A DNA stretch of 17,437 bases from CAYRIF01 sp964424205 (GCA_964424205.1 CAYRIF010000048.1:1-17437), one strand, 5' to 3'; shown: positions 1 to 7,837, counted from the stretch's first letter. A program made the numbers and translations. Notes: generated by a model not told the origin, from the sequence alone.

Positions 1-165
1 AAGTGTAATTTTTCCAACGGAGGACGGTTTATTGATGACATTTCCAGAATTAATACTTTCCGTAAAGTAGCTTTTTACGAATGTTGGTGAATTGATATTT
101 TTAGCATCACAGCCAAATAGGAGTATTGCGATAAAAGCGTATACTAAAAATTTTGCAGGAGACAT
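1..165 (-). CDS. Lipoprotein of unknown function, N-terminal part only
   Basis: The reading frame is open from an ATG at 165 down to the window edge and gives 55 residues. They begin MSPAKFLVYAFIAILLFGCD, which is a short lysine-bearing n-region, a hydrophobic stretch and a lipobox L-F-G-C with the cysteine at residue 19. A lipid-anchored protein exported by the Sec system is therefore expected. The ATG follows directly after the TAG stop of the upstream acetyltransferase gene (TAGATG), so the two are very likely co-transcribed and translationally coupled. The rest of the protein lies outside the window and no domain is visible in the part seen, so I assign no function. Confidence 0.75.
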   Translation of the reverse strand, partial: MSPAKFLVYAFIAILLFGCDAKNINSPTFVKSYFTESINSGNVINKPSSVGKITL

Positions 166-885
166 CTAACTAATCAACGCTTTTTCTAAAGGTTTAGTAC
201 CTGATTTTGTTGACCTAGTATTTAGTTTTTCAGCTAAGGCTCGTGCGGTGAGTTTAAGCAAATCATCATCATTATTTAACCCTCGCTCTACTATTATCGA
301 GGAGGTAAATATAAAATCACTAGTGCGAATATCTGCTATCTTTTTTGCAGGCATTCCTGCAATGGCAATATTGTTTTCTTCAAAAGACTTATTGACTACG
401 GCGTTTGCACCAATTACGATATTGTCAGCGATTGAAATTCCACCATAAAGTTTTGCGCCAGGTGCGATATAGCAGTTGTCACCTAGTGTTGGCGCATTGT
501 CGGCATGGCCATTACCCGTGCCAATGTTTACACTTGTGTGCAAGCGGCAGTTGGCACCTATGCTAGCACCTGAATTAACTACTATCGTGCCATAATGAGC
601 AATGGAAAGTCCTGGACCAAAGACATTGGTGGGTATGGAAAAACCAAGTTTCATGGATAACTTCCTGTATTTTCTTTTGATAAATATGCGATGAATGGAA
701 GCGATTAATCCCTTTTTGCAGTTTCTAGAGTATTCTAGTTTACGCAATGATTTTTGGAATTCCCAGATGTAGTTTGGCGAGATAAAACTTTTTATTCGGC
801 GTGGTAGTCCTTGCTTTTTAGGAACACGCTGCGAAATTCTATCCGCCTCTAAGTAGAATAAGTAATCTTCTTTTGACTTAATCAT
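166..885 (-). CDS. Hexapeptide-repeat (left-handed beta-helix) acyltransferase, serine acetyltransferase-like
   Basis: The 239-residue product has a basic N-terminal region of about 85 residues. A left-handed beta-helix follows from about residue 88 to 185, with repeated hexapeptides such as IVVNSGASIGANC and PTLGDNCYIAPGAKLYGG. Residue H97 in SIAHYGTIVV sits where CysE-type enzymes carry the catalytic histidine, and AIAGMPAKKI (175-184) is the usual end of such a helix. The fold and motifs point to acetyl transfer from acetyl-CoA to a hydroxyl or amino group. The CysE N-terminal helical domain is absent, so cysteine synthesis is less likely than modification of a sugar or cell-surface polymer. 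That substrate is an inference. A C-terminal tail of about 50 residues follows the helix. The gene is coupled to the lipoprotein gene after it. Confidence 0.8.
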   Translation of the reverse strand: MIKSKEDYLFYLEADRISQRVPKKQGLPRRIKSFISPNYIWEFQKSLRKLEYSRNCKKGLIASIHRIFIKRKYRKLSMKLGFSIPTNVFGPGLSIAHYGTIVVNSGASIGANCRLHTSVNIGTGNGHADNAPTLGDNCYIAPGAKLYGGISIADNIVIGANAVVNKSFEENNIAIAGMPAKKIADIRTSDFIFTSSIIVERGLNNDDDLLKLTARALAEKLNTRSTKSGTKPLEKALIS

Positions 886-903
886 GCGTATTCCTTGGGT
901 TAG

Positions 904-949
904 TTGAGTATTTTTTTAAGAAATTAATGTTTCTTAAAAAAATACTCAA
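904..949. repeat. 20-bp perfect inverted repeat in the divergent acetyltransferase/meaB spacer
   Basis: The arms 904-923 and 930-949 are perfectly complementary over 20 bases and are separated by the 6-base loop TTAATG. The repeat starts 19 bases upstream of the acetyltransferase ATG and lies 147 bases upstream of meaB, between two divergent genes. A normal 3'-end terminator is not expected at such a site. It could be an operator, a 5'-leader hairpin of the minus-strand message, a shield against antisense transcription, or a small palindromic repeat. A second hairpin with a nearly identical loop is at 13322-13351. Confidence 0.7.
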
Positions 950-1096
950 TATAAAATTGTGTTATTTATTTTTGGCTTGAACTTCAAATCTACCAAAAAT
1001 GCAGATAAATATCTAAATATTTATAAACTAACTTTGGCAGCGGATTATAATGTAAAATAACAGATAGTAATTGATAATTTTTTACTTTTACCGAAA

Positions 1097-2095
1097 ATGG
1101 CTTATACAAAGAAAAATCGACTGACCGCTGAAGAATACTTGGCAGGAATACTTGCAGGAGACAGGGTGATATTGGCGATGGCCATTACACTGGTTGAGAG
1201 TCAATTGGAGGAGGATAGAACTATAGCAGAGGCAATCATCGAACAGGTTTCTAACCGAGGTGAAAAATCAATTCGAATAGGCGTTACGGGTGTTCCGGGT
1301 GTTGGTAAAAGTACTTTTATAGAAAGTTTCGGGGAGTACGTTATTTCTCAAAACAAGAAACTAGCGGTATTGGCAATAGATCCAAGTAGCACTAAAACTG
1401 GTGGAAGTATTTTGGGCGATAAAACTCGAATGGAAAACTTGGCAAAAAATCCCAATGCCTTTATTCGCCCGTCGGCAAGTAGATTGGCACTTGGGGGAGT
1501 GACTCATAAAACACGGGAAGCAGTTTTGTTGTGCGAAGCAGCTGGATTTGATGTGATTATTATTGAGACGGTAGGGGTGGGGCAGTCGGAGGTAGCGGTA
1601 CGGGAATTGGTTGATTTTTCACTTTTACTGATGCTTGCCGGAGCAGGAGATGAGCTGCAAGGCATCAAAAAAGGAATTATGGAAATGGCAGATGCTATTG
1701 CAATTACCAAGGCGGATGGAGATAATGTGCTGATGTCTGAGCAAGCCAAAAAATTATATCAGAATGCGCTACATTTATTTCCAGTGGCGGATAATGGTTG
1801 GTTGCCAAAAGTGACGACATGCTCGGCATTGAAAAATGAAGGGATGGATGAAATATGGAAAATGTTGTTGCACTTTGCTGATGACATGAGGTCAAATGGG
1901 TTTTGGAAGGAAAATAGGAATGTACAGCAGTTAGCATGGATGCATAGTGCTATTGAGCAATCACTCAGGGCAGATTTTTATAATGATAAACATGTAAAGT
2001 CAGTTTTGAAAACAGTAGAAAATCAAGTCCAGGAAGGAACTCAAACCGCATGGTCAGCAGCAAAGCAATTACTCTCCCTATTTTATAAAAAGTGA
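1097..2095 (+). CDS. meaB: Methylmalonyl-CoA mutase-associated GTPase MeaB (ArgK family)
   Basis: The 332-residue product is a full-length MeaB/ArgK G3E-class GTPase. It carries the Walker A motif GVPGVGKST (65-73), IDPSS (94-98), the FIRPSASRLALGGVTHKTRE block (122-141), the switch motif ETVGVGQSE (157-165) and TKADGDN (204-210) as the guanine-specificity motif. The first residue of that last motif is Thr rather than the common Asn. MeaB is a chaperone of adenosylcobalamin-dependent methylmalonyl-CoA mutase: it gates cofactor loading and protects the enzyme from inactivation. No mutase gene is in the window, so the partner must be elsewhere. The stop codon overlaps the start of the next gene (GTGA), which suggests a two-gene operon. 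Confidence 0.93.
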   Translation: MAYTKKNRLTAEEYLAGILAGDRVILAMAITLVESQLEEDRTIAEAIIEQVSNRGEKSIRIGVTGVPGVGKSTFIESFGEYVISQNKKLAVLAIDPSSTKTGGSILGDKTRMENLAKNPNAFIRPSASRLALGGVTHKTREAVLLCEAAGFDVIIIETVGVGQSEVAVRELVDFSLLLMLAGAGDELQGIKKGIMEMADAIAITKADGDNVLMSEQAKKLYQNALHLFPVADNGWLPKVTTCSALKNEGMDEIWKMLLHFADDMRSNGFWKENRNVQQLAWMHSAIEQSLRADFYNDKHVKSVLKTVENQVQEGTQTAWSAAKQLLSLFYKK

Positions 2096-2697
2096 AAAAG
2101 AAGCTACTCATAATCTTTGTGAAAAATCCTCTTTTAGGAAAAGCTAAAACTAGATTAGCAGCTACTATTGGTGATGAGAAAGCACTTGAGATTTATAAAC
2201 GATTGCTGAAACGTACGGTTGAGATTACGCACAACCTTCCTTTTGATAAGGCAGTATTTTATTCGGAATTTATTGATAATCAGGATGTTTGGGATAACAA
2301 TGTCTATCAAAAGAGGCTTCAAGTCCAGGGAGATTTAGGAGAAAAAATGCTAACTGCCATCAAGCAAGAATTTGCCAAGGGTTATGATTCAATTTGTATT
2401 ATTGGCAGTGATTGTTATGACCTTAATGCTGTAATCATTGATAGCGCTTTTCAAATTTTGGACAAAAAAGAGGCAGTCATAGGAGTGTCGGAAGATGGCG
2501 GGTATTATTTGTTAGGAATGAATAACCTGCTTCCAGCGTTTTTTGAGAATAAAAAGTGGAGTACCGAAACGGTGGCGAAGGATACTATCAAAGATTTTGT
2601 GAAGGCTAACCTCTCCTATGGAAAATTGCCTGTGCTCAATGACATTGATAATGAGGGGGATTTGCGGGAAATTCCAGCGCTTTTTCTAGCGCTTTAG
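2092..2697 (+). CDS. GT-A-like nucleotidyl/glycosyl transferase, DUF2064 (TIGR04282) family
   Basis: The 201-residue protein matches the family often called rSAM/selenodomain-associated transferase 1. It has N-terminal IIFVKNPLLGKAKTRL (7-22), the nucleotide-binding loop of GT-A-like enzymes. IIGSDCYDL (103-111) stands in the acidic DxD-type position. EDGGYYLLG (134-142) and LNDIDNEGDL (182-191) complete the family pattern. The start is the GTG at 2092, inside the meaB stop (GTGA), so the two are translationally coupled. The biochemical substrate is not established for most members. The gene ends one base before the convergent gene, and no rSAM partner is next to it. Confidence 0.85.
   Translation: MKKKLLIIFVKNPLLGKAKTRLAATIGDEKALEIYKRLLKRTVEITHNLPFDKAVFYSEFIDNQDVWDNNVYQKRLQVQGDLGEKMLTAIKQEFAKGYDSICIIGSDCYDLNAVIIDSAFQILDKKEAVIGVSEDGGYYLLGMNNLLPAFFENKKWSTETVAKDTIKDFVKANLSYGKLPVLNDIDNEGDLREIPALFLAL
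2676..2693. terminator. Possible weak hairpin at the convergent gene ends
   Basis: AGCGCT at 2676-2681 and again at 2688-2693 can pair because the hexamer is self-complementary, leaving a 6-base loop. It lies inside the last codons of the plus-strand gene and is followed by only TTT. With a single base between the two convergent stop codons there is no room for an ordinary terminator, so this may be all there is. The stem is short and the assignment is weak. Confidence 0.25.
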
Positions 2698-2698
2698 T

Positions 2699-3556
2699 CT
2701 AGTGTACTTTTAGATAAATACCAAAATTCATTGACAGCTGGGCGGCAACAAAATTTCCTGAACCACCATAAAAACCTGCATTAAAACCAAGATTGTCATG
2801 GGCTTCTAAAATAAACTTCAAACCCAAGGCGGTATATTCCTGCTGGTCAACATATAAACCAGTTTCTAAATTCCTAGTAGGGGCAATAAAGTTTTCATTT
2901 TCAAAGCTTTTTAAAATATCTAAAACACCAACGATCCAAAGGCTGTTTAAAACCTTGGTGCCAATCTCACCACTGATGCGCAAGTCTTCACTATAATTAT
3001 TTGACTTAATACCTGTGCCAATGGACAAGTAGCCATAATGTTTATCAAATCCTTTGCCAACGCTGACCGAAGGAATGAGACTAATGGCATCATAGCCAGA
3101 GCGGAGTCCGGTGTTGTCATCGTATTTAGCAGTTGGAAGTTCCAAGGTTAATTGTCCTGAAAAAACCACTCCTTTGTTTATAAATTGGTTTCTTACTGCC
3201 AGTTTGATGTTGCCCAGCGTATTTAGCGTGCCTTCTTGGTTGCTTGGGTTAGTAATGCTTGAATTTGCTAAAAACACATTTCCCGTGGAAAGAAATTTGT
3301 AAGGAAGTTCAGCAATGAGAGTAAGTTTATCATTCAGTCCATACTCGCCATAGACTGAGGCCGTCATGTCTGATAGTTCCCTACTTAAATTCCAGCTATC
3401 TGTTCCGTTGAGGTGTAGGTGGTCGTAGCTATTGATAAGGTTAAGAGAGGCTTGGTAATAGCCGCTGCCTTTTTTTTGAGTCCATGGACTTTGGGCAAAA
3501 ATACTTTGAGCAAGAGTTAGGAATATTAGTAATAGAATTGGTCTAATATTTTTCAT
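2699..3556 (-). CDS. Secreted outer-membrane beta-barrel candidate, transporter-like
   Basis: I start the gene at the ATG at 3556, not at the longer frame opening at 3643. From 3556 the protein begins MKNIRPILLLIFLTLAQSIFA, a clean signal peptide followed by QSPWTQ; the extra 29 residues upstream would bury it and would overlap the regulator gene. The mature part of about 264 residues has alternating polar and hydrophobic stretches with many Tyr, Gly and Asn residues, for example GYYQASLNLINSYDHLHL and LTLIAELPYKFLSTG. It ends AAQLSMNFGIYLKVH, typical of an outer-membrane barrel's last strand. The substrate is unknown. A palindrome of Crp-site geometry at 3601-3616 lies 45 bases upstream, which makes control by the neighbouring Crp/Fnr protein plausible. 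Confidence 0.75.
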   Translation of the reverse strand: MKNIRPILLLIFLTLAQSIFAQSPWTQKKGSGYYQASLNLINSYDHLHLNGTDSWNLSRELSDMTASVYGEYGLNDKLTLIAELPYKFLSTGNVFLANSSITNPSNQEGTLNTLGNIKLAVRNQFINKGVVFSGQLTLELPTAKYDDNTGLRSGYDAISLIPSVSVGKGFDKHYGYLSIGTGIKSNNYSEDLRISGEIGTKVLNSLWIVGVLDILKSFENENFIAPTRNLETGLYVDQQEYTALGLKFILEAHDNLGFNAGFYGGSGNFVAAQLSMNFGIYLKVH

Positions 3557-3600
3557 AGTTATCTTTTCATGCAAACAGAAGGGATTATCTACAACAATAT

Positions 3601-3616
3601 TGTCATACAAATGACA
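3601..3616. promoter_or_regulatory. Candidate Crp/Fnr-type operator TGTCA-N6-TGACA
   Basis: A perfect 5-bp inverted repeat with a 6-bp spacer, TGTCATACAAATGACA, lies in the 67-base gap between the Crp/Fnr gene and the beta-barrel gene. The half-site length and spacing match the TGTGA-N6-TCACA geometry of the CRP/FNR superfamily. Binding by the adjacent regulator is an inference from geometry and proximity. Confidence 0.45.
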
Positions 3617-3623
3617 TAGTGTT

Positions 3624-4301
3624 CTAAAAAGTATCCAAATCACGAATTAGTATCCGCCTTCTATCAAAATTGATTAAATTTTGTTCTTTTAATTCGTTTA
3701 AAATGGTGGTAACCGTTTGTCGTGAGGTACCAGTCAGTTTGGCAATGTCCTGATGCGTATAATTGTTTTTAATCATGGTTTCAAAACCCACTTTTTTGCC
3801 TTTTTCATGGGCAAGGTCTTTGATGAAATCTATGATTCTTGATTTGGCATCTTTAAAAACCAGTGATTCAATCCGTCTTTCTAACTTTTTAATTCTAAAG
3901 CCAATGAGTTTGTAAATTTTAAGACTGAGCTGCTTATTTGCCAACATTAGCTCCTGCATTTGCTCGATGGTCATCGGACAAATGGAGGTGTCATCGTCCA
4001 TGGACTTGGCAAAATCTGTACGTTTTTCTTCACCCACCAAGGCCAGTTCTCCAAATATTTCTCCTTGCGACAGAATTGCTTTGATGTTTTCTTTCCCATC
4101 TTCGGTATGATTTCCAATTTTTATTCGTCCGCCTGCAATTAAATATACATAGTTTGAGGCATCTTCGGGAAAATAGATATATTCATCTTTTTTGTAATTG
4201 GCAAAGGTGTGGGTTTCCATGGCTCCGGCCATTTTATGTGGACATAACACTTCATATAAATCCACTTCTTCAAAATACCAAAATTTGCTTTGATCACTCA
4301 T
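3624..4301 (-). CDS. Crp/Fnr family transcriptional regulator
   Basis: The 225-residue protein has an N-terminal cyclic-nucleotide-binding-type beta-roll and a C-terminal winged helix. In the roll, residues around YFPEDASNYVYLIAGGRIKI and the phosphate-binding-cassette-like FGELALVGEEKRTD (G-E-L then R-T) resemble CRP more than an iron-sulfur FNR, and only two cysteines are present. A long dimerisation helix (LMLANKQLSLKIYKLIGFRI) leads to the HTH, where TGTSRQTVTTILNELKEQ is the recognition helix. The protein probably senses a small molecule and activates or represses nearby promoters. The ligand is unknown. The gene is followed closely by a beta-barrel gene, and the candidate operator lies between them. 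Confidence 0.88.
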   Translation of the reverse strand: MSDQSKFWYFEEVDLYEVLCPHKMAGAMETHTFANYKKDEYIYFPEDASNYVYLIAGGRIKIGNHTEDGKENIKAILSQGEIFGELALVGEEKRTDFAKSMDDDTSICPMTIEQMQELMLANKQLSLKIYKLIGFRIKKLERRIESLVFKDAKSRIIDFIKDLAHEKGKKVGFETMIKNNYTHQDIAKLTGTSRQTVTTILNELKEQNLINFDRRRILIRDLDTF

Positions 4302-4627
4302 ATAGGGATGATAATTAGTGGTTTGATTTAACTAAAGTTGTAAAATAGGAATAAAAAGTAATCTTTTTTGTATTAGTTTATGTTTTGATAAGAAAATTCT
4401 AATCCGAACAATTCAGATATTTATACGTATTGCTAGCGATAATGTTGAGGCGGGTTTAGTGTAAGCGGAAGTCATGCCATCTTAATTTTGAGGTGTCGTA
4501 AAATTAGATTGAATTATACTTTGCAAAAACAAGGTAAATTAGTTAGCATAACTGATGATGGCAACTTATGTTAACGAAGATAGTGTGAAAAAGAGACAAT
4601 TCTGATGTGACATTTCAATGGTAAGAA
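4302..4627. other. 326-base spacer without a recognisable gene
   Basis: I find no convincing coding frame, decayed gene or RNA gene here. It should hold the promoter of the Crp/Fnr gene at its left end, though no good TAnnTTTG match is seen there. The one structure is an imperfect inverted repeat, GTTAGCATAA at 4542-4551 and TTATGTTAAC at 4566-4575 (9 of 10 pairs, 14-base loop). It lies about 50 bases beyond the end of the 4628-5020 gene and could be a weak terminator. Confidence 0.4.
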
Positions 4628-5020
4628 TTAGATGAAATCGTAAAGCAATGGCAGCTCGCAGCTGATGATATCTTTCAAATTTAAGTCAAGTTCTTTTTTG
4701 TAAATTTTGAATATCAATGCCCATTCTTCTTTTGCCATATACCCATCGGCATTGGCGATTCTTCTTGCCCAGGCTAGGATTCTTGTCTGACAATCTATAT
4801 CACACTTTTTTAGAGCGGTTATTGTTTTGCTATATGCTGCAGTACTTGATAGGTTATCAAATCCTTGCATTACACTGTCATATTGCGCCTCAGAAATTTC
4901 CTCACTTTCAATCATTAATTTACATAGTTTTTCTTCCATGCTACTGACTTTACCATCGGCGGAACTCACTAGATGATAAAGTGATACTAAACTTTCTGTG
5001 TAATTTTCTTTATTAATCAT
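4628..5020 (-). CDS. TerB-like small protein (copy 1 of a paralogous pair)
   Basis: The 130-residue, mainly helical and acidic protein has two Asp-Gly motifs spaced 70 residues apart, ADGKVSSMEE (21-30) and ADGYMAKEEW (91-100). This is the arrangement seen in TerB/tellurite-resistance-like domains, where such acidic loops can bind metal. Each motif ends a helix of the form xLVSSADG or ARRIANADG. No signal peptide or membrane segment is visible, so it is likely cytoplasmic. It shares the whole layout with the next gene upstream (5218-5643), including LAWARRIANADGY against LAWMNKVANADGY and the shared IYKKELDL/VYSKELGL segment. Function is unknown; tellurite resistance should not be assumed. 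Confidence 0.7.
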   Translation of the reverse strand: MINKENYTESLVSLYHLVSSADGKVSSMEEKLCKLMIESEEISEAQYDSVMQGFDNLSSTAAYSKTITALKKCDIDCQTRILAWARRIANADGYMAKEEWALIFKIYKKELDLNLKDIISCELPLLYDFI

Positions 5021-5048
5021 TTCCTAGTCCATTTAATATTTGATAAGT

Positions 5049-5056
5049 CAAAAATA
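5049..5056 (-). promoter_or_regulatory. Candidate -7 promoter element for the 4628-5020 gene
   Basis: On the minus strand the sequence reads TATTTTTG, an exact match to the Bacteroidota sigma-A -7 consensus TAnnTTTG. It lies 28 bases upstream of the ATG and would give a leader of about 20-25 bases. No good -33 TTTG is found at the usual spacing, so only the -7 half is supported. Confidence 0.4.
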
Positions 5057-5157
5057 ATCTTAGAATATCAATAAAAAAACCCTAGTATATATACATTTAG
5101 ACGTATGTAAGGTTTTATATAAAAATAACAGGATAGTTGGGGGAGCTATCAAATAGG

Positions 5158-5187
5158 AAAACCCCTTGATTTCAGTCAAGGGGTTTT
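5158..5187 (-). terminator. Rho-independent terminator after the 5218-5643 gene
   Basis: A 12-bp perfect stem (5158-5169 with 5176-5187, AAAACCCCTTGA) has a 6-base loop and a T-run on the minus strand. It lies 30 bases beyond the stop of the 5218-5643 gene and separates the two TerB-like paralogues into independent transcripts. Confidence 0.85.
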
Positions 5188-5217
5188 AGATAATCTATTG
5201 CGGTAAGTTTAGATTTG

Positions 5218-5643
5218 CTATTTTGGTAATTTTCGTTTTGAAAACAACGAATTTTCTATTTTGGGGAGTTGGAAGTCTAAGATATCTCCGATGGATAACC
5301 CTAGTTCTTTGCTATATACTTTATAGATGAGACTCCACTCATCAGCATTGACATAACCATCGGCATTTGCTACTTTGTTCATCCATGCGAGACATTTTAC
5401 CTGATCACTTTTGTCACAATGTTTAATTTCACCAAGACCAATGGCATAGATTTCTTCATAATTTCTTGCTTCTAGGTTATTGATGATGCTGTTATACATG
5501 GAGTCAGAAAGCCCTTCATGACTTTTAAATAATTCAAAGGCTTTTACTTCATCGTCTGTCATTTCACCATCGGCTTGACTTAATAGGTAGCACAATGTCA
5601 AGGTTCCTTTTCTAAAATGTGCGTCTTTTTCTAAATTGTCCAT
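5218..5643 (-). CDS. TerB-like small protein (copy 2 of a paralogous pair)
   Basis: From the ATG at 5643 the protein has 141 residues; a GTG two codons upstream is an alternative start. It carries two Asp-Gly motifs, ADGEMTDDE (about 24-32) and ADGYVNADEW (about 94-103), spaced as in the downstream paralogue at 4628-5020. The helices around LCYLLSQADG and CLAWMNKVANADG are clearly alike in both. It differs by a longer basic tail, SLFSKRKLPK. It is probably cytoplasmic, and the family resembles TerB-type, possibly metal-binding, domains. The role is unknown. It has its own candidate promoter (5705-5712) and a strong terminator, so the pair likely arose by tandem duplication followed by separate control. 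Confidence 0.7.
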   Translation of the reverse strand: MDNLEKDAHFRKGTLTLCYLLSQADGEMTDDEVKAFELFKSHEGLSDSMYNSIINNLEARNYEEIYAIGLGEIKHCDKSDQVKCLAWMNKVANADGYVNADEWSLIYKVYSKELGLSIGDILDFQLPKIENSLFSKRKLPK

Positions 5644-5704
5644 AATCACTAATGTTGTTTGCTATATGAGATGCACATAGCTTGCCAGTTTTTGTAATTT
5701 TCAT

Positions 5705-5712
5705 CAAAACTA
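5705..5712 (-). promoter_or_regulatory. Candidate -7 promoter element for the 5218-5643 gene
   Basis: On the minus strand the sequence reads TAGTTTTG, matching TAnnTTTG. It is about 60 bases upstream of the ATG at 5643. A -33 partner is not evident. Confidence 0.35.
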
Positions 5713-5855
5713 CGAAATTTTAGCTTAAATATAGCTATTGGATGTTTCTGAAACGAATGAATGAGTCCCAAATTGGGAATTTAATCCAATTTCAGATAAT
5801 ATTCTCTATTTGGGAAATTAATTATTTGACTGATTGAGGTATTTATGGATATAGA

Positions 5856-5885
5856 AAAAGCCTTGAATCATGATTCAAGGCTTTT
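5856..5885 (-). terminator. Rho-independent terminator after dnaK
   Basis: A 13-bp perfect stem, AAAAGCCTTGAAT (5856-5868) with 5873-5885, has a CATG loop. It is followed on the minus strand by a T-run and lies about 20 bases past the dnaK stop. Confidence 0.88.
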
Positions 5886-5905
5886 AATTTTATAGAGGAG
5901 TGCTA

Positions 5906-7837
5906 TTATTTGCTTTCTTCTTTGCTATCATCAACTTCTTCAACCTCTTCAAATTCCACATCAGAAACATCTCCTTCTCCGTTAGCATCGCCAGCAGGCT
6001 GCCCTTCTGCTCCTGCAGCAGCGTCACCTCCAGTGGCAGCATACATTTCTTGTGATGCTGCTTCCCATGCCTTGTTCAATGCTTCCATTGAAGCATCAAT
6101 ACCAGCAACGTCTTGAGAGCCATGCGCAATTTTCAACTTAGCAACAGCCTCTTCGATTGGTTTTTTATTTCCTTCCGAAAGTTTATCGCCATATTCTTCA
6201 AGCTGTTTTTCTGTTTGGAAAATCAAAGAATCAGCAGCATTAATTTTATCGACTTTTTCTCTTTCAGCCTTATCTGCATCTGCATTTGCTTCTGCTTCTT
6301 GCTTCATCTTTTCGATTTCCTCATCGGTAAGTCCTGATGATGCTTCGATTCTAATGTTCTGCTCTTTGTTTGTTCCTTTATCTTTGGCAGTGACATTAAT
6401 GATACCATTGGCATCAATATCAAATATTACCTCGATTTGAGGAACACCTCTTGGTGCTGGCGGAATACCATCTAAATGGAATCTGCCAATTGAACGATTG
6501 TCTTTTGCCATTGACCGCTCTCCTTGCAATACATGTATTTCTACCGAAGGTTGATTTGCAACTGCCGTTGAGAATACTTCGGATTTTTTAGTTGGGATGG
6601 TTGTATTTGCTTCTATTAATTTAGTGAATACTCCGCCCATGGTTTCAATACCTAATGAAAGAGGGGTCACATCTAGTAACAACACATCTTTCACCTCTCC
6701 GGTTAATACACCACCTTGAATTGCGGCACCAATGGCTACTACTTCATCAGGATTTACTCCTTTTGATGGTTTTTTTCCAAAGAATTTTTCAACTTCTTCT
6801 ACCACTTTAGGTATTCTAGTAGAACCACCTACTAAAATTACCTCATCTACCTCAGAAGCACTTAGTCCTGAATCTTTCAATGCAACTTTACATGGCTCAA
6901 GCATTCTTTTGAAAAGAGAGTCTGCTAATTGCTCAAATTTGGCCCTTGATAATGTTCTTACCAAGTGCTTTGGAATACCGTCAACAGGCATGATATATGG
7001 CAAGTTGATTTCAGTACTTGTAGAACTTGATAACTCAATTTTGGCTTTCTCAGCAGCTTCTTTTAATCGTTGAAGTGCCATTGGATCTTTTCTCAAGTCA
7101 ATGTTTTCATCTTTTTTGAATTCATCTGCCAACCAGTCAATGATAATATGATCAAAATCATCTCCGCCCAAGTGTACATCACCGTTGGTAGATTTTACTT
7201 CAAAAACGCCATCTCCTAATTCAAGGATAGAGATATCAAATGTTCCGCCACCAAGGTCAAATACTGCGATGGTCATGTCTGAATTTTTCTTATCCAAACC
7301 ATAAGCAAGTGCTGCGGCAGTTGGCTCATTGATAATTCGTTTTACTTCAAGTCCTGCTATCTGACCTGCTTCTTTAGTGGCTTGTCTTTCGGCATCATTA
7401 AAGTAAGCAGGTACAGTAATCACCGCTTCGGTAACAGTCGTTCCTAAGTAATCCTCTGCTGTTGCCTTCATTTTTTGAAGAATCATAGCAGATACTTCTT
7501 GTGGTGTATATTTTCTGTCACCAACATTAATTCTTACCGTATCGTTATTTCCTTTTTCTATGGAGTAAGCGATATGCTTTTGTTCGCTGCTGATTTCTGA
7601 GAATTTTTTCCCCATAAATCTTTTCACCGAGCTAATCGTATTTGTTGGATTTGTGATTGCTTGTCTTTTGGCAGGATCACCTACTTTTCTTTCGCCTTTT
7701 CCTCCGTCAAGAAAAGCAACGATAGAAGGAGTTGTCCTTCTTCCCTCACTGTTCGGTATTACGACAGGTTCGTTACCTTCCATTACCGATACACAGGAGT
7801 TAGTTGTTCCTAAATCTATTCCTATTATTTTTCCCAT
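5906..7837 (-). CDS. dnaK: Molecular chaperone DnaK (Hsp70)
   Basis: The 643-residue protein is full length. The ATPase domain opens with IIGIDLGTTNSCV (4-16) and has FDLGGGTFDIS as phosphate loop 2 and the adenosine-binding VILVGGSTRIPKV. The interdomain linker DVLLLDVTPLSLG lies near residue 390. The substrate-binding domain and helical lid follow, ending in a Gly/Ala-rich stretch and an acidic tail with EFEEVEEVDD. It folds and refolds cytoplasmic proteins in ATP cycles with DnaJ and GrpE, and neither of those genes is beside it. It is monocistronic here, with its own terminator. No CIRCE operator (TTAGCACTC-N9-GAGTGCTAA) is found upstream, so HrcA control is not supported. Confidence 0.98.
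   Translation of the reverse strand: MGKIIGIDLGTTNSCVSVMEGNEPVVIPNSEGRRTTPSIVAFLDGGKGERKVGDPAKRQAITNPTNTISSVKRFMGKKFSEISSEQKHIAYSIEKGNNDTVRINVGDRKYTPQEVSAMILQKMKATAEDYLGTTVTEAVITVPAYFNDAERQATKEAGQIAGLEVKRIINEPTAAALAYGLDKKNSDMTIAVFDLGGGTFDISILELGDGVFEVKSTNGDVHLGGDDFDHIIIDWLADEFKKDENIDLRKDPMALQRLKEAAEKAKIELSSSTSTEINLPYIMPVDGIPKHLVRTLSRAKFEQLADSLFKRMLEPCKVALKDSGLSASEVDEVILVGGSTRIPKVVEEVEKFFGKKPSKGVNPDEVVAIGAAIQGGVLTGEVKDVLLLDVTPLSLGIETMGGVFTKLIEANTTIPTKKSEVFSTAVANQPSVEIHVLQGERSMAKDNRSIGRFHLDGIPPAPRGVPQIEVIFDIDANGIINVTAKDKGTNKEQNIRIEASSGLTDEEIEKMKQEAEANADADKAEREKVDKINAADSLIFQTEKQLEEYGDKLSEGNKKPIEEAVAKLKIAHGSQDVAGIDASMEALNKAWEAASQEMYAATGGDAAAGAEGQPAGDANGEGDVSDVEFEEVEEVDDSKEESK

Noticed and set aside
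3557..3643. N-terminal extension of the beta-barrel gene to 3643.
   Set aside because: It would place the signal peptide internally and overlap the regulator gene by 20 bases; the ATG at 3556 gives a clean signal peptide.
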